A DNA stretch of 64,000 nucleotides from Luteibaculum sp964627445 (lineage in GTDB: Bacteria; Bacteroidota; Bacteroidia; Flavobacteriales_D; Luteibaculaceae): positions 62,001 to 126,000 of the forward strand of contig CAZVJF010000003.1 of NCBI GenBank assembly GCA_964627445.1, in the 5' to 3' direction. The notes below the pieces were generated by a model. It was not told the origin of the DNA. It saw only the letters and a list, made by a program, of their open reading frames with translations, and searched no databases. A program made the translations under genes and the position numbers. Below are positions 9,139 to 17,002 of this stretch, piece after piece; position 1 is the stretch's first letter, and each line of letters begins with the position of its first letter.

Positions 9139-9219
9139 CCCGAGACTGGATTCGAACCAGCACGCACAGAGTGCACCACCCCCTCAAGATGGCGTGTCTA
9201 CCAATTTCACCACCCGGGC
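9137..9219 (-). tRNA. tRNA-Leu, anticodon GAG
   Basis: An 83-nt class II tRNA. The acceptor pairs GCCCGGG with CTCGGGC and has discriminator A. The D-arm contains GGTAGACACG. The anticodon stem is CCATC/GGTGG with loop TTGAGGG, giving anticodon GAG (9183-9185). A long variable arm and the T-arm CTGG-TTCGAAT-CCAG follow. CCA is not encoded. It lies between partial copies of its own 5' and 3' halves. Confidence 0.93.
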
Positions 9220-9335
9220 ATTATTTAACGGATGGCGTGTCTACCTCCCGATAACTATCGGGATTCACCACCCGGGCATTATTTAACGGATGGCGTGTCT
9301 ACCTCCCGATAACTATCGGGATTCACCAACCGTTT
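9220..9335 (-). repeat. Two tandem 58-bp repeats carrying tRNA-Leu 5'-half copies with a palindrome
   Basis: Copies at 9220-9277 and 9278-9335 are identical over their first 51 bases. Read on the minus strand, each reproduces the tRNA-Leu acceptor/D-arm sequence. The acceptor 5' strand in the copy next to the gene is exact, at 58-nt register with the real 5' end; in the outer copy it is degenerate. In place of the D-loop ATT is the 18-bp palindrome (9246-9263 and 9304-9321). They lie between the promoter box at 9381 and the tRNA, so they would be transcribed as a structured leader. Confidence 0.85.
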
Positions 9336-9380
9336 TTCTCAACTTGCATAAGCTAGCAATAGCTTTTGCATTCGAGGGCG

Positions 9381-9388
9381 CAAATATA
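9381..9388 (-). promoter_or_regulatory. -7 promoter box (TATATTTG) upstream of tRNA-Leu and its repeats
   Basis: Exact TAnnTTTG on the minus strand, about 160 nt upstream of the mature tRNA 5' end. It is the only such box between the lipoprotein gene and the tRNA. Confidence 0.5.
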
Positions 9389-9413
9389 GGCGATTCCAGC
9401 TAAAAAATAATGC

Positions 9414-10235
9414 CTAAGGATTGCTTGTATCCAAATTGCTGTTGCTCGATGGTGTTTTACCTTGCCAAAACTTGGCGCGGTTAGCCTTTCTTTTTTCCTT
9501 TTTCCGCTTCTTTTCTTCCTCTGCATTCACGGCCTCAGCGGCTTCCTTGGCTTTTTCGTTAGCCTTCTCCATGTTTCTATCCATACGCCGGGTGGTATTT
9601 CCCTGCCAACTGCGGTACCCGAGATCGGTTTTTGCAATGTCCATGTAGTTGGCCTCTGTATGGTCTACCACCTCTTCGGTAATGCCTTCATTAATTTCTT
9701 TGTTGGATGGAGGCCGTTTAAACTCCAACAGCACACTGCTAGGGTATTTGCCGATAATTACTCCGCGATACCCATCGTATTCCATATTTTTAAAATACAC
9801 GGTATCTCCTATGGCGTACTCAAATTTCTCGCTCGGGTTGTAGTCGTAATCTCTTTCTAAATGGTAGTTTACCCGATTTGGTCGGATTTTATAGATGTTC
9901 CCATTTGCAAAATCCAGTATTAATCCAACCCCTAAATTGGTAAATAGATTCAGTAAAGTAAATCCGGTACTGGCCTTGCGTGTAATTTTTACCTCAGCCG
10001 TTTTGTATCCTTCTGCTTTAATTTCAATGCGCGTTTTTTTAGGCCTGGATTTTTTAGGCATGCGGAAGGTAGTAGGTGCAAACCCTTGAAACTCTCCGTT
10101 AAAATACACCTTAGCGTTTTCTGGGTAGCCCTGTACCACACGTGTCGTATCGAAAGCACCACCAAAAATGCTAGCACAACTTGAAAACAAAAACGGAATA
10201 CAAATGAATACTAGAAGTCGCTGAATTAAATTCAT
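9414..10235 (-). CDS. PEGA-domain-like lipoprotein
   Basis: A 273-aa predicted lipoprotein: signal peptide with Cys at residue 20 (IPFLFSSC). A short PEGA-like beta domain follows (VVQGYPENAKVYFNGEFQGFAPTTF, then KTRIEIKAEGYKTAEVKI), a fold thought to bind surface polymers. A hydrophobic stretch TLLNLFTNLGVGLILDFANG, a domain with YAIGDTVYFKNMEYDGYRG, and a highly charged C-terminal tail (MEKANEKAKEAAEAVNAEEEKK) complete it. The ATG at 10235 is the one that gives a proper signal peptide. Exact role unknown. Confidence 0.72.
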   Translation of the reverse strand: MNLIQRLLVFICIPFLFSSCASIFGGAFDTTRVVQGYPENAKVYFNGEFQGFAPTTFRMPKKSRPKKTRIEIKAEGYKTAEVKITRKASTGFTLLNLFTNLGVGLILDFANGNIYKIRPNRVNYHLERDYDYNPSEKFEYAIGDTVYFKNMEYDGYRGVIIGKYPSSVLLEFKRPPSNKEINEGITEEVVDHTEANYMDIAKTDLGYRSWQGNTTRRMDRNMEKANEKAKEAAEAVNAEEEKKRKKEKRKANRAKFWQGKTPSSNSNLDTSNP

Positions 10236-10291
10236 GTAAACTATTTTATGGATTTGAACAAACCTACACATTTTACAGACCTACTAAACAA

Positions 10292-10322
10292 AAAACCCCC
10301 AGAGCCGAGCTCTGAGGGTTTT
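10292..10322 (-). terminator. Rho-independent terminator of the large metalloprotease gene
   Basis: Stem AAAACCCCCAGAGC / GCTCTGAGGGTTTT with a CGA loop and one mismatch, 26 nt beyond the protease stop on the minus strand, flanked by A and T runs. Confidence 0.8.
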
Positions 10323-10347
10323 CCGTTTGGAGGAAATAATCTCCTGG

Positions 10348-13300
10348 TTATTGTTTTATCCATCGTACCATTTGCTGGTCGCCTTGCTGGTTGCTTACTG
10401 TAACAATGTAGGATCCAGGCTTCAAGTCCGCTGCCTGTATTTGCGATTGCGTACCCGAAAAAGAACCGCGTAACACTTGTTTTCCGCTCATATCCAAAAC
10501 TTGATAGCTCAAGGCTGCATCCTCAGCCACACCGGTTACCTGTAGGTTTCCTACAAAAGTTCCTGGGTTAGGGCTTATGGTTACCGACCAATTGGCGAAC
10601 GTAGCTACGGCTGGGCTGTTGCTTTCAAAACCAGCCGTTATCATTACCGTGTAGTCTTCTACCTCTCCATAAGCAAAGGTTTCACAAGGTCCTTGTGCCG
10701 CATTGTATTTCATGGATACACGCATGCGCGTGGCTCCAGCCATTGCGTTAGCTGGCACGTTTAAGGTACCAGAAACATCACTTGAAGAAGTACCTCCGGC
10801 ATCAAAGACTAGCTCACCGGCATCGTTAAAGTCACCATCTTTGTTGGCATCTATCCATATCTTCCAATATTCGGGATAGGTATTCATACCGAACCAACCA
10901 CTGGTAAAACCTGGCTCTAGAAGTATGCTGTAAGACGCACCGGCTTGCAAACTCACACTTTGTGCGGTAAAGTCGGCATAGCCACCGTTATTACCGGAGT
11001 TGTTGCTAAAGCTTCCAATGCTAATGCGATCAATCCACTCATCGGAACTGTTGTTCCCAGCCGAAGCACAGTAGTTTACAGGTTCGGGAGCTTCCTCTTC
11101 GGTTGTAACCGTAATGCTGCCAGAAACAGGACTCGTTTCAGAGCCACAATCGCTGCTTACGCGAATCTCGTAGCTTGTAGCTGCCTGCAGTCCAGAAATG
11201 GTAGCAGCAGTACTGGTAACGCTTTGGCTACCCCAACTTCCACCCGAAACACGATGCTCTAAAATATATGCCTGTGCAGGCGATACAGCACTCCAGCTTA
11301 CACTAATGCTCACATCGGTTTTGCCCGTACTCGCTAAGCCGGATGGCGCAACACAAGGTTCGGGCACGTTGGGCTGAATATCAATGGTGTAGTCTTCTAC
11401 CTCACCACTACCAATGCTACCGCAAGAAGCGCCTCCGCTGCTGCGTCTCATTACTACGCGAACTCGGGTTTCTCCGCTTGTGGCATTGGCAGGTACGGTT
11501 ACATTACCGTTTACCGTAGCCGTAGAAGTCCCCGCATCAAAAGCGAGTTCACCGGCATCGTTAAAGTCGCCATCGTGATTGTAATCCACATAGATTCTCC
11601 AATGCTCTTGTTGCGTCCGCTTGCCCCAAAACCAAGAGCTGGGGAAGTCTGGTGTTAAAGAAACTGCAAAAGCATCTCCAGCTTCTACACTAAAGGATTG
11701 CGCAGTAAAATCGGCATAGCCTCCGTTGTTGCCAGAACTGTTAGAAAGAGATCCTAAGCTTACACTGGAAATCCACTCGCTACCGCTATTTCCAGAGGCA
11801 CTGCAGTAGGTAATTGGGGCGGTTTCTGTGGTAGCCGAAACTATGGCCGAATATGCACTGGACTCAAATTCGCAATTGGAGCGAACGCGAGCTTCGTAGG
11901 TTGTACCTCCAGCCAAACCAGAAACACTAGTACTGGTTGCACCTACCGAAATACTGCTCCATGTTGCGGAACCCGCCTCGCGGTATTGCAACACGTAATC
12001 GTTGGCTTCGCTTACCGCGCTCCAACTGTAATCGATACTGTTTGCTGTTATGTTGGATGCTTGCAGTCCGCTCGGTGCATCGCAAGGAGCGGGGGTATCT
12101 GTTGCACCGGTAACCACACTGCTGTAGCTACTCGATTCACCATCGCAATTGGCGCGTACACGGAACTCATAAGTGGTACTGTGTGCAAGACCACTCACGG
12201 TAGTAGAAGTACCGCTTACCGATTTACTGCTCCAAGAGGAAGTTCCTTGCGCTCTGTATTGCAGGGAAAATCCTGTTTCGTTAGAACTAGCTGAACTCCA
12301 AGAAACGGCAACGGAATTGGTTGTTGATGCTCCAGTAGCCAAATTCTGTGGTGTTTCGCAAGGAAGTACTACTTGCTCTTCTACGCGTAAGGTATAATCT
12401 TCTACCTCTCCGTAGCTAAAGCTTTCGCAGGCGGTTTGCTCTCCATTATACTTCATGGAAACACGCAAACGGGTATCGCCTAACAGCGCTCCTGCAGGTA
12501 TGGTTAAATTTCCAGTTACCGTACTGCTGCTTAAACCCGCTTCAAAGAGTAATTCTCCGCTGTCGCTGAAGTCGCCATCTTGGTTTAAATCGACCCAAAT
12601 TTTCCAGTACTCGTTATACGTAGAACCACTAAACTCTGGAGTTAAGGAAACGGATACGGTTTCTCCTTGCTCTAAAGCAATTACATCGGCAGTAAAATCG
12701 GAGTACTGAGCAGAGCCCGAGTTTTTGGTAAAACTTCCAACAACCACCTGCCCTATCCACTCATAACTGGCATCGTTTCCTTGCGAGTTGCAATAGGTAG
12801 GCTGATCGGATAAAGTGGTAAAGTTTTGGGTAGCACTGTATCCACTGACTTCGCCATCACACAGCGACTGCACTTGTACATCATAGGTAGTAAGTGGTGA
12901 AAGTCCAGAAATTGTAATACTGTTGCTGCTTGCACTCAGGTTATTCCAGGTACTGGTTCCTTGCTGGCGATACCGAACATCGTAAGAAAGCGCAGTACTC
13001 ACATTATTCCAGCTCACATCAAAAGAGCTTGTGGTTTCGTTGCTGGATGAAATGGCACTTGGCACACTACATACAGTACCCAAATCGCAACCACTCAAAC
13101 AGTTAGCATTGTATACCCTATCTCGAATTAGATCGCCTGGAAGCGGTCCAAAACCATTGTTGAAATTTATCCCCTCACTGGTAAGGTGGCAGTAGCTCAT
13201 AATGGTTCCACCATTATCTGGATCGGGACCCGGAGTACAGGCTCCTTCTGGAGTGTAGCAATTATCAATAGCACCTCCGGGCCAAGAACAACTGTGCGTG

Positions 13301-14364
13301 TGGGGGGACCCAAGATTGTGACCGATTTCATGGGTGATCACCTCAACCGTCCAGGAATAGGCGGGTACATTGTTGTAGTTCGCATAAATACCGCTGTAGG
13401 CATAGTCATAACTCTCGTTACATACCACATCTACGTAGGCTATACCTCCATTGGAAGGGTTCATATCAATAAGATGCGCTATATCTCCGTTAAAATTGGG
13501 TCGCTGAGAACGGAAGCCATTTAACATATTCGAAGAAGAAGAGCTGTTGTACGGACTGGGGCTATCCCACACAAAAATTTCGCTGATTTTTATGTTGATG
13601 CTCTCATTGGCATACAGCGTAGCTACTTCATTAAAAACAGCAGAAATGTAATTGGCTGCACCTGCCACGGAACCTTTATTCTGAAAGACATCGTAGTCCA
13701 ACTCAAAATAAACATTTACACAGTTGTTAGCATCCTTCAACCCCCCTCTACTTGTTTCCATTTTAATGGGCTCCTCGGTTTCCTGGGTACCACAAAAGTT
13801 GGGGAACTGTGTATCGATCTGGCCCTCATTGTACACCACATAAGCTCCATTGGCTTTTTGATCTAACAATTTGCCCAGCGTGTAATTCACACCATCAACA
13901 GCAATCATGGCTTGCACTTCGCCCTTAAAAAAAACAAGGCTAACCAAGGAGCTTGGGTGTCCTTTTACCACACCTCGGTAATATTTACCCAGGTCTACGC
14001 TATGCGAACCCGTGGTGGAATTAATTTCCAGCGAGGCTGCATGAATTTCGGCCGGAATTAACTCCAGTTTCCAAACTCCCGCAGGATGGGGCAATTCCAT
14101 CTCAAATACTTCTGGGTTGTCTTTGATTACTTGATCCAGTGCCTTCATTTCAAAGTCCAGAACAGCCACATCGCTAATCGCCTCAGGCACGCCAATTGCA
14201 GTGGCCTTTAAAGCATTCGATGTAAAAGGACTGGTACTGGGAATTTCGGAATTGAGGCTCAGCTTTTCTTCTACTTTTTGCAGTAATGCTCGCTGTTGCG
14301 CCAGCGATGCAAGCGAAGCAAAAAGTGCGAACACAGCCAACACCTTTGCGGTAAAGTTTTTCAT
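10348..14364 (-). CDS. Secreted reprolysin-like zinc metalloprotease with FN3 and GEVED domains and T9SS signal
   Basis: A 1338-aa extracellular protease. In order: signal peptide (about 1-22); propeptide-like region (to about 200); metzincin catalytic domain with HEIGHNLGSPH at 345-355 and a downstream Met-turn (TIMSYCH); then FN3, GEVED, FN3, FN3, GEVED, FN3, GEVED. The three GEVED units are marked by GEVEDYT and calcium-loop-like DLNQDGDF, DYNHDGDF and DANKDGDF. The C-terminal T9SS sorting domain ends with SYIVTVSNQQGDQQMVRWIKQ-type sequence. Likely substrates are extracellular proteins. A good TTG-N19-TAGATTTA promoter lies upstream. Confidence 0.92.
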   Translation of the reverse strand: MKNFTAKVLAVFALFASLASLAQQRALLQKVEEKLSLNSEIPSTSPFTSNALKATAIGVPEAISDVAVLDFEMKALDQVIKDNPEVFEMELPHPAGVWKLELIPAEIHAASLEINSTTGSHSVDLGKYYRGVVKGHPSSLVSLVFFKGEVQAMIAVDGVNYTLGKLLDQKANGAYVVYNEGQIDTQFPNFCGTQETEEPIKMETSRGGLKDANNCVNVYFELDYDVFQNKGSVAGAANYISAVFNEVATLYANESINIKISEIFVWDSPSPYNSSSSSNMLNGFRSQRPNFNGDIAHLIDMNPSNGGIAYVDVVCNESYDYAYSGIYANYNNVPAYSWTVEVITHEIGHNLGSPHTHSCSWPGGAIDNCYTPEGACTPGPDPDNGGTIMSYCHLTSEGINFNNGFGPLPGDLIRDRVYNANCLSGCDLGTVCSVPSAISSSNETTSSFDVSWNNVSTALSYDVRYRQQGTSTWNNLSASSNSITISGLSPLTTYDVQVQSLCDGEVSGYSATQNFTTLSDQPTYCNSQGNDASYEWIGQVVVGSFTKNSGSAQYSDFTADVIALEQGETVSVSLTPEFSGSTYNEYWKIWVDLNQDGDFSDSGELLFEAGLSSSTVTGNLTIPAGALLGDTRLRVSMKYNGEQTACESFSYGEVEDYTLRVEEQVVLPCETPQNLATGASTTNSVAVSWSSASSNETGFSLQYRAQGTSSWSSKSVSGTSTTVSGLAHSTTYEFRVRANCDGESSSYSSVVTGATDTPAPCDAPSGLQASNITANSIDYSWSAVSEANDYVLQYREAGSATWSSISVGATSTSVSGLAGGTTYEARVRSNCEFESSAYSAIVSATTETAPITYCSASGNSGSEWISSVSLGSLSNSSGNNGGYADFTAQSFSVEAGDAFAVSLTPDFPSSWFWGKRTQQEHWRIYVDYNHDGDFNDAGELAFDAGTSTATVNGNVTVPANATSGETRVRVVMRRSSGGASCGSIGSGEVEDYTIDIQPNVPEPCVAPSGLASTGKTDVSISVSWSAVSPAQAYILEHRVSGGSWGSQSVTSTAATISGLQAATSYEIRVSSDCGSETSPVSGSITVTTEEEAPEPVNYCASAGNNSSDEWIDRISIGSFSNNSGNNGGYADFTAQSVSLQAGASYSILLEPGFTSGWFGMNTYPEYWKIWIDANKDGDFNDAGELVFDAGGTSSSDVSGTLNVPANAMAGATRMRVSMKYNAAQGPCETFAYGEVEDYTVMITAGFESNSPAVATFANWSVTISPNPGTFVGNLQVTGVAEDAALSYQVLDMSGKQVLRGSFSGTQSQIQAADLKPGSYIVTVSNQQGDQQMVRWIKQ

Positions 14365-14401
14365 AGGATTTTAGGTTTTGGATTAATTATTCTCGGATTC
14401 T

Positions 14402-14431
14402 TAAATCTATGTTAAATAAACGGAGAACCAA
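14402..14431 (-). promoter_or_regulatory. Promoter of the large metalloprotease (TTG-N19-TAGATTTA)
   Basis: Minus-strand -33 TTG (14429-14431) and -7 TAGATTTA (14402-14409) are separated by exactly 19 nt, the Bacteroidota sigma-A spacing; only the last base of the -7 box departs from consensus. It lies 37 nt before the ATG. The rest of the 209-nt gap to the SGNH gene is AT-rich with no ORF seen. Confidence 0.6.
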
Positions 14432-14573
14432 ATAAGCCGTTGCCTCGTAGATGATGATTAACGCTTTACAGAGATTTTGTACTCGCCATACACTTATACT
14501 ATATAATTGCTAAAGAACTGCTTGGAGATCTTAAGTACTCACTTATAATCCTCACACGACCAGATGCGTGTAT

Positions 14574-15485
14574 TTAATTCAATCGCAAGATCTCTTTCAA
14601 ATCGAAAAAAAACTTTTCCACGCCCTGTGCATTGAGGTGCTGACCATCGTAAAAAAACCGATTGGGATAAGTAAAGTGGTTGTTGGCGTTAAAAAATATC
14701 CGGTTTTCAAACAGATGTTCATACTCCCCTCGCTGCTGGTAATTCCCATAATAGTCTTGCGTTACAGGAGTCTCCACATACAAAACAGGGGTGTTTTCCA
14801 ACAACAACTCCCCCTCCACCAAGGCAGCTACTTGTTTGTTTTTGAGGGGTGTCGTAGGTAACGGCATAGCGGGCCTCGCTTCCTGATGCCCACTTCGTAA
14901 AACATAGCCACCAGCAATGTAGGTATCAGGGCCTGAATGGGCCTTTTGCTCCATAGCTTTCCAATTTTCTGTAAAGTGGGACAACCAACGATAATACAGC
15001 GCATTAAAAACTCGTAGATCTTGCGTTTGCCAAAGCCAAGCGGCCGAAACATTGCTCCATGGTAAATTGGCTGTAAGATCTACGCTGGCCTCTACCCCAT
15101 CGCTACGAAATACATCGGGGTTCACGACCCAAATCACAGTTTTAGGTTGCAATTGCTGCAAGTATGCCTTCAATAAAACTACTGTTTGTATAGGCGTTTG
15201 GCTGCTACTACCCATATTAAACATTCGCAAGCCTTGCTCTGCAAACATTCGCGAATCGAAACTGCGATAGGCATGCGAAGAGCCTACTACTAAAACATCC
15301 ACAGCCCCCATAGTATCGAGCTCTTGAAAGCGAGTCAAGCTGTGTCCGTTTCCAGACCTTGGAAAGATGGCATTATGGCCGAGCTGCCCCTGGTGATCCA
15401 CCTGAACCAACAGCACCAAAACCAACGTGTAGGCCACAAATAATGCTGCGACCAATAGGATACTCTGTTTTAAAAAGCGTAGCAT
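14574..15485 (-). CDS. Membrane-anchored SGNH-type hydrolase, MBOAT partner (DltD/AlgX-like role)
   Basis: A 303-aa protein with one N-terminal membrane segment (about 8-27) and an extracytoplasmic SGNH domain. The nucleophile block is VVGSSHAYRS (about 67-75) and the C-terminal block is DGQHLNAQG, giving D280 and H283 as Asp/His candidates. Its ATG overlaps the stop of the MBOAT gene (TAATG), so the two are translationally coupled. In such pairs the MBOAT exports acyl groups and the SGNH protein transfers them to a glycan or polymer; the acceptor here is unknown. Confidence 0.78.
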   Translation of the reverse strand: MLRFLKQSILLVAALFVAYTLVLVLLVQVDHQGQLGHNAIFPRSGNGHSLTRFQELDTMGAVDVLVVGSSHAYRSFDSRMFAEQGLRMFNMGSSSQTPIQTVVLLKAYLQQLQPKTVIWVVNPDVFRSDGVEASVDLTANLPWSNVSAAWLWQTQDLRVFNALYYRWLSHFTENWKAMEQKAHSGPDTYIAGGYVLRSGHQEARPAMPLPTTPLKNKQVAALVEGELLLENTPVLYVETPVTQDYYGNYQQRGEYEHLFENRIFFNANNHFTYPNRFFYDGQHLNAQGVEKFFFDLKEILRLN

Positions 15486-16936
15486 TAAAATTGAAAATAG
15501 ATAAAGGGCGTTTCCTGCAAATTGGCAAAGAAAATGAGCAGCAAGCTAAGAATAAGGTAGCAACACCTGCGCTGGAGTTTGCTCCAACTTTCCAATGCAT
15601 CCATAGCAAACGGCAATTTACGAAACCGCCACTCCCACAGAAAAAGCAAGCAAGCCATAGCTAAACTTAGCGCTATTTGCCGCTCCCCTTCTAAACTGCC
15701 TACATTCCACGTAAAATCCATGAACAGCGTTTGGTAAACAGAACCGGTATCACCCAACGTTTTTGCTCGGAAGGGAACCCAAGCCAAAACGACTAAGACT
15801 GCAGTAAAAGCCATGCGGGCAAGATCTTGTATACCCGACATCCCTTTTATGGCTGGAATAATCTCTTGAAAATTTCGGTGTTTGCCACGTATTAAACCTG
15901 GCATAAAAAAGACGGCATGCATAGCACCCCACAAAAGAAAATTCCAGCTTGCTCCGTGCCAAAATCCACTAACCAAGAAAATGACAAACACGTTGCGAAT
16001 GGTTTTCAACAGGCTTCCTCTACTTCCACCCAAGGGGATGTAGAGGTAATCTTTAAACCAGCGCGTAAGTGATATATGCCAACGCCTCCAAAACTCTGCT
16101 ATACTTCTGGAAAAGTAGGGATAAGCAAAGTTTTTACTCAGTGAAAAACCAAACAATCTTGCGGTTCCGATAGCAATATCCGTATAGCCCGAGAAGTCGC
16201 CATAGATCTGAATAGCAAAGCAAACCGTAGCTATAGCCACCGCTAAGGAGCTTTGGTTTTCGGGAGCGGCATACACTGCATCCACGACCACCGCACAATG
16301 ATCGGCCACCACCATTTTTTTAAACAAACCAAAAAGGATGAGCCGCAACCCTGAAACTGCGAATTTATACTGGAAAGTCTTGCGCTCGAAAAACTGAGGC
16401 AGCAATTGTTTGGCACGCTCAATGGGCCCAGCTACCAACTGCGGAAAAAAGGAAACGTAGGCCGCAAAAGCCCAAAAATTTCGGGTGGCAACAACGTCTT
16501 TCCGATACACAACGAGGGTGTAGCTTAACGTTTGAAAGGTGTAGAAACTGATGCCAACGGGTAACAAAATCTCTAGCGTGTAGCCGCTGGATAGGGTATA
16601 ACCAAAAACCGAGAAAGCATCGTGAAAAGCCTCGATAAAGAAATTGTAATACTTAAAAAAGCCCAGTATACCCAGATTTACCAAAATACTTAACCAGAGC
16701 AATGCCTTTCTATTTGTCTCTTTATGGGCTTCCTGCAGCGCTAAGCCTATGGTAAAATCGCACAAGGTGCTGATAGCTATTAAACCCAAAAAGCGGTAAT
16801 CCCACCAACCGTAAAACACATAACTCACTGCGGTAAGAAATACACTTCGCCATGTAGTACTGCGATAGAAAAAGCCCCAGTAGAGTGCAAACACTACAGG
16901 TAAGAACAGGGCAAAATCCAGGGAATTAAAAAGCAT
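15485..16936 (-). CDS. MBOAT-family O-acyltransferase (AlgI/DltB-like)
   Basis: A 483-aa polytopic membrane protein, by family expected to move acetyl or similar groups across the membrane for O-acylation of a polysaccharide. The start MLFNSLDFALFLPVVFALYW is typical of AlgI-like proteins. The conserved segment FWRRWHISLTRWFKDYLYIPLGG and the catalytic His region SGFWHGASWNFLLWG are both present. A TACCTTTG promoter box lies 16 nt before the ATG. The following gene (SGNH) overlaps by 1 nt. No alginate genes are nearby. Confidence 0.9.
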   Translation of the reverse strand: MLFNSLDFALFLPVVFALYWGFFYRSTTWRSVFLTAVSYVFYGWWDYRFLGLIAISTLCDFTIGLALQEAHKETNRKALLWLSILVNLGILGFFKYYNFFIEAFHDAFSVFGYTLSSGYTLEILLPVGISFYTFQTLSYTLVVYRKDVVATRNFWAFAAYVSFFPQLVAGPIERAKQLLPQFFERKTFQYKFAVSGLRLILFGLFKKMVVADHCAVVVDAVYAAPENQSSLAVAIATVCFAIQIYGDFSGYTDIAIGTARLFGFSLSKNFAYPYFSRSIAEFWRRWHISLTRWFKDYLYIPLGGSRGSLLKTIRNVFVIFLVSGFWHGASWNFLLWGAMHAVFFMPGLIRGKHRNFQEIIPAIKGMSGIQDLARMAFTAVLVVLAWVPFRAKTLGDTGSVYQTLFMDFTWNVGSLEGERQIALSLAMACLLFLWEWRFRKLPFAMDALESWSKLQRRCCYLILSLLLIFFANLQETPFIYFQF

Positions 16937-16952
16937 AGGTCCGTTACAGTGG

Positions 16953-16960
16953 CAAAGGTA
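16953..16960 (-). promoter_or_regulatory. -7 promoter box of the MBOAT/SGNH operon (TACCTTTG)
   Basis: Exact TAnnTTTG on the minus strand, 16 nt before the MBOAT start codon; no TTG at the ideal distance. Confidence 0.5.
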
Positions 16961-17002
16961 AAGCTACCGTTTGGTTTCAGCAGCTCCCAATTCCTTTTAC
17001 GC

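Noticed and set aside
9220..9335. CRISPR array
   Set aside because: Only two units of 58 bp, with no variable spacers and with tRNA-derived content; no cas genes are near.
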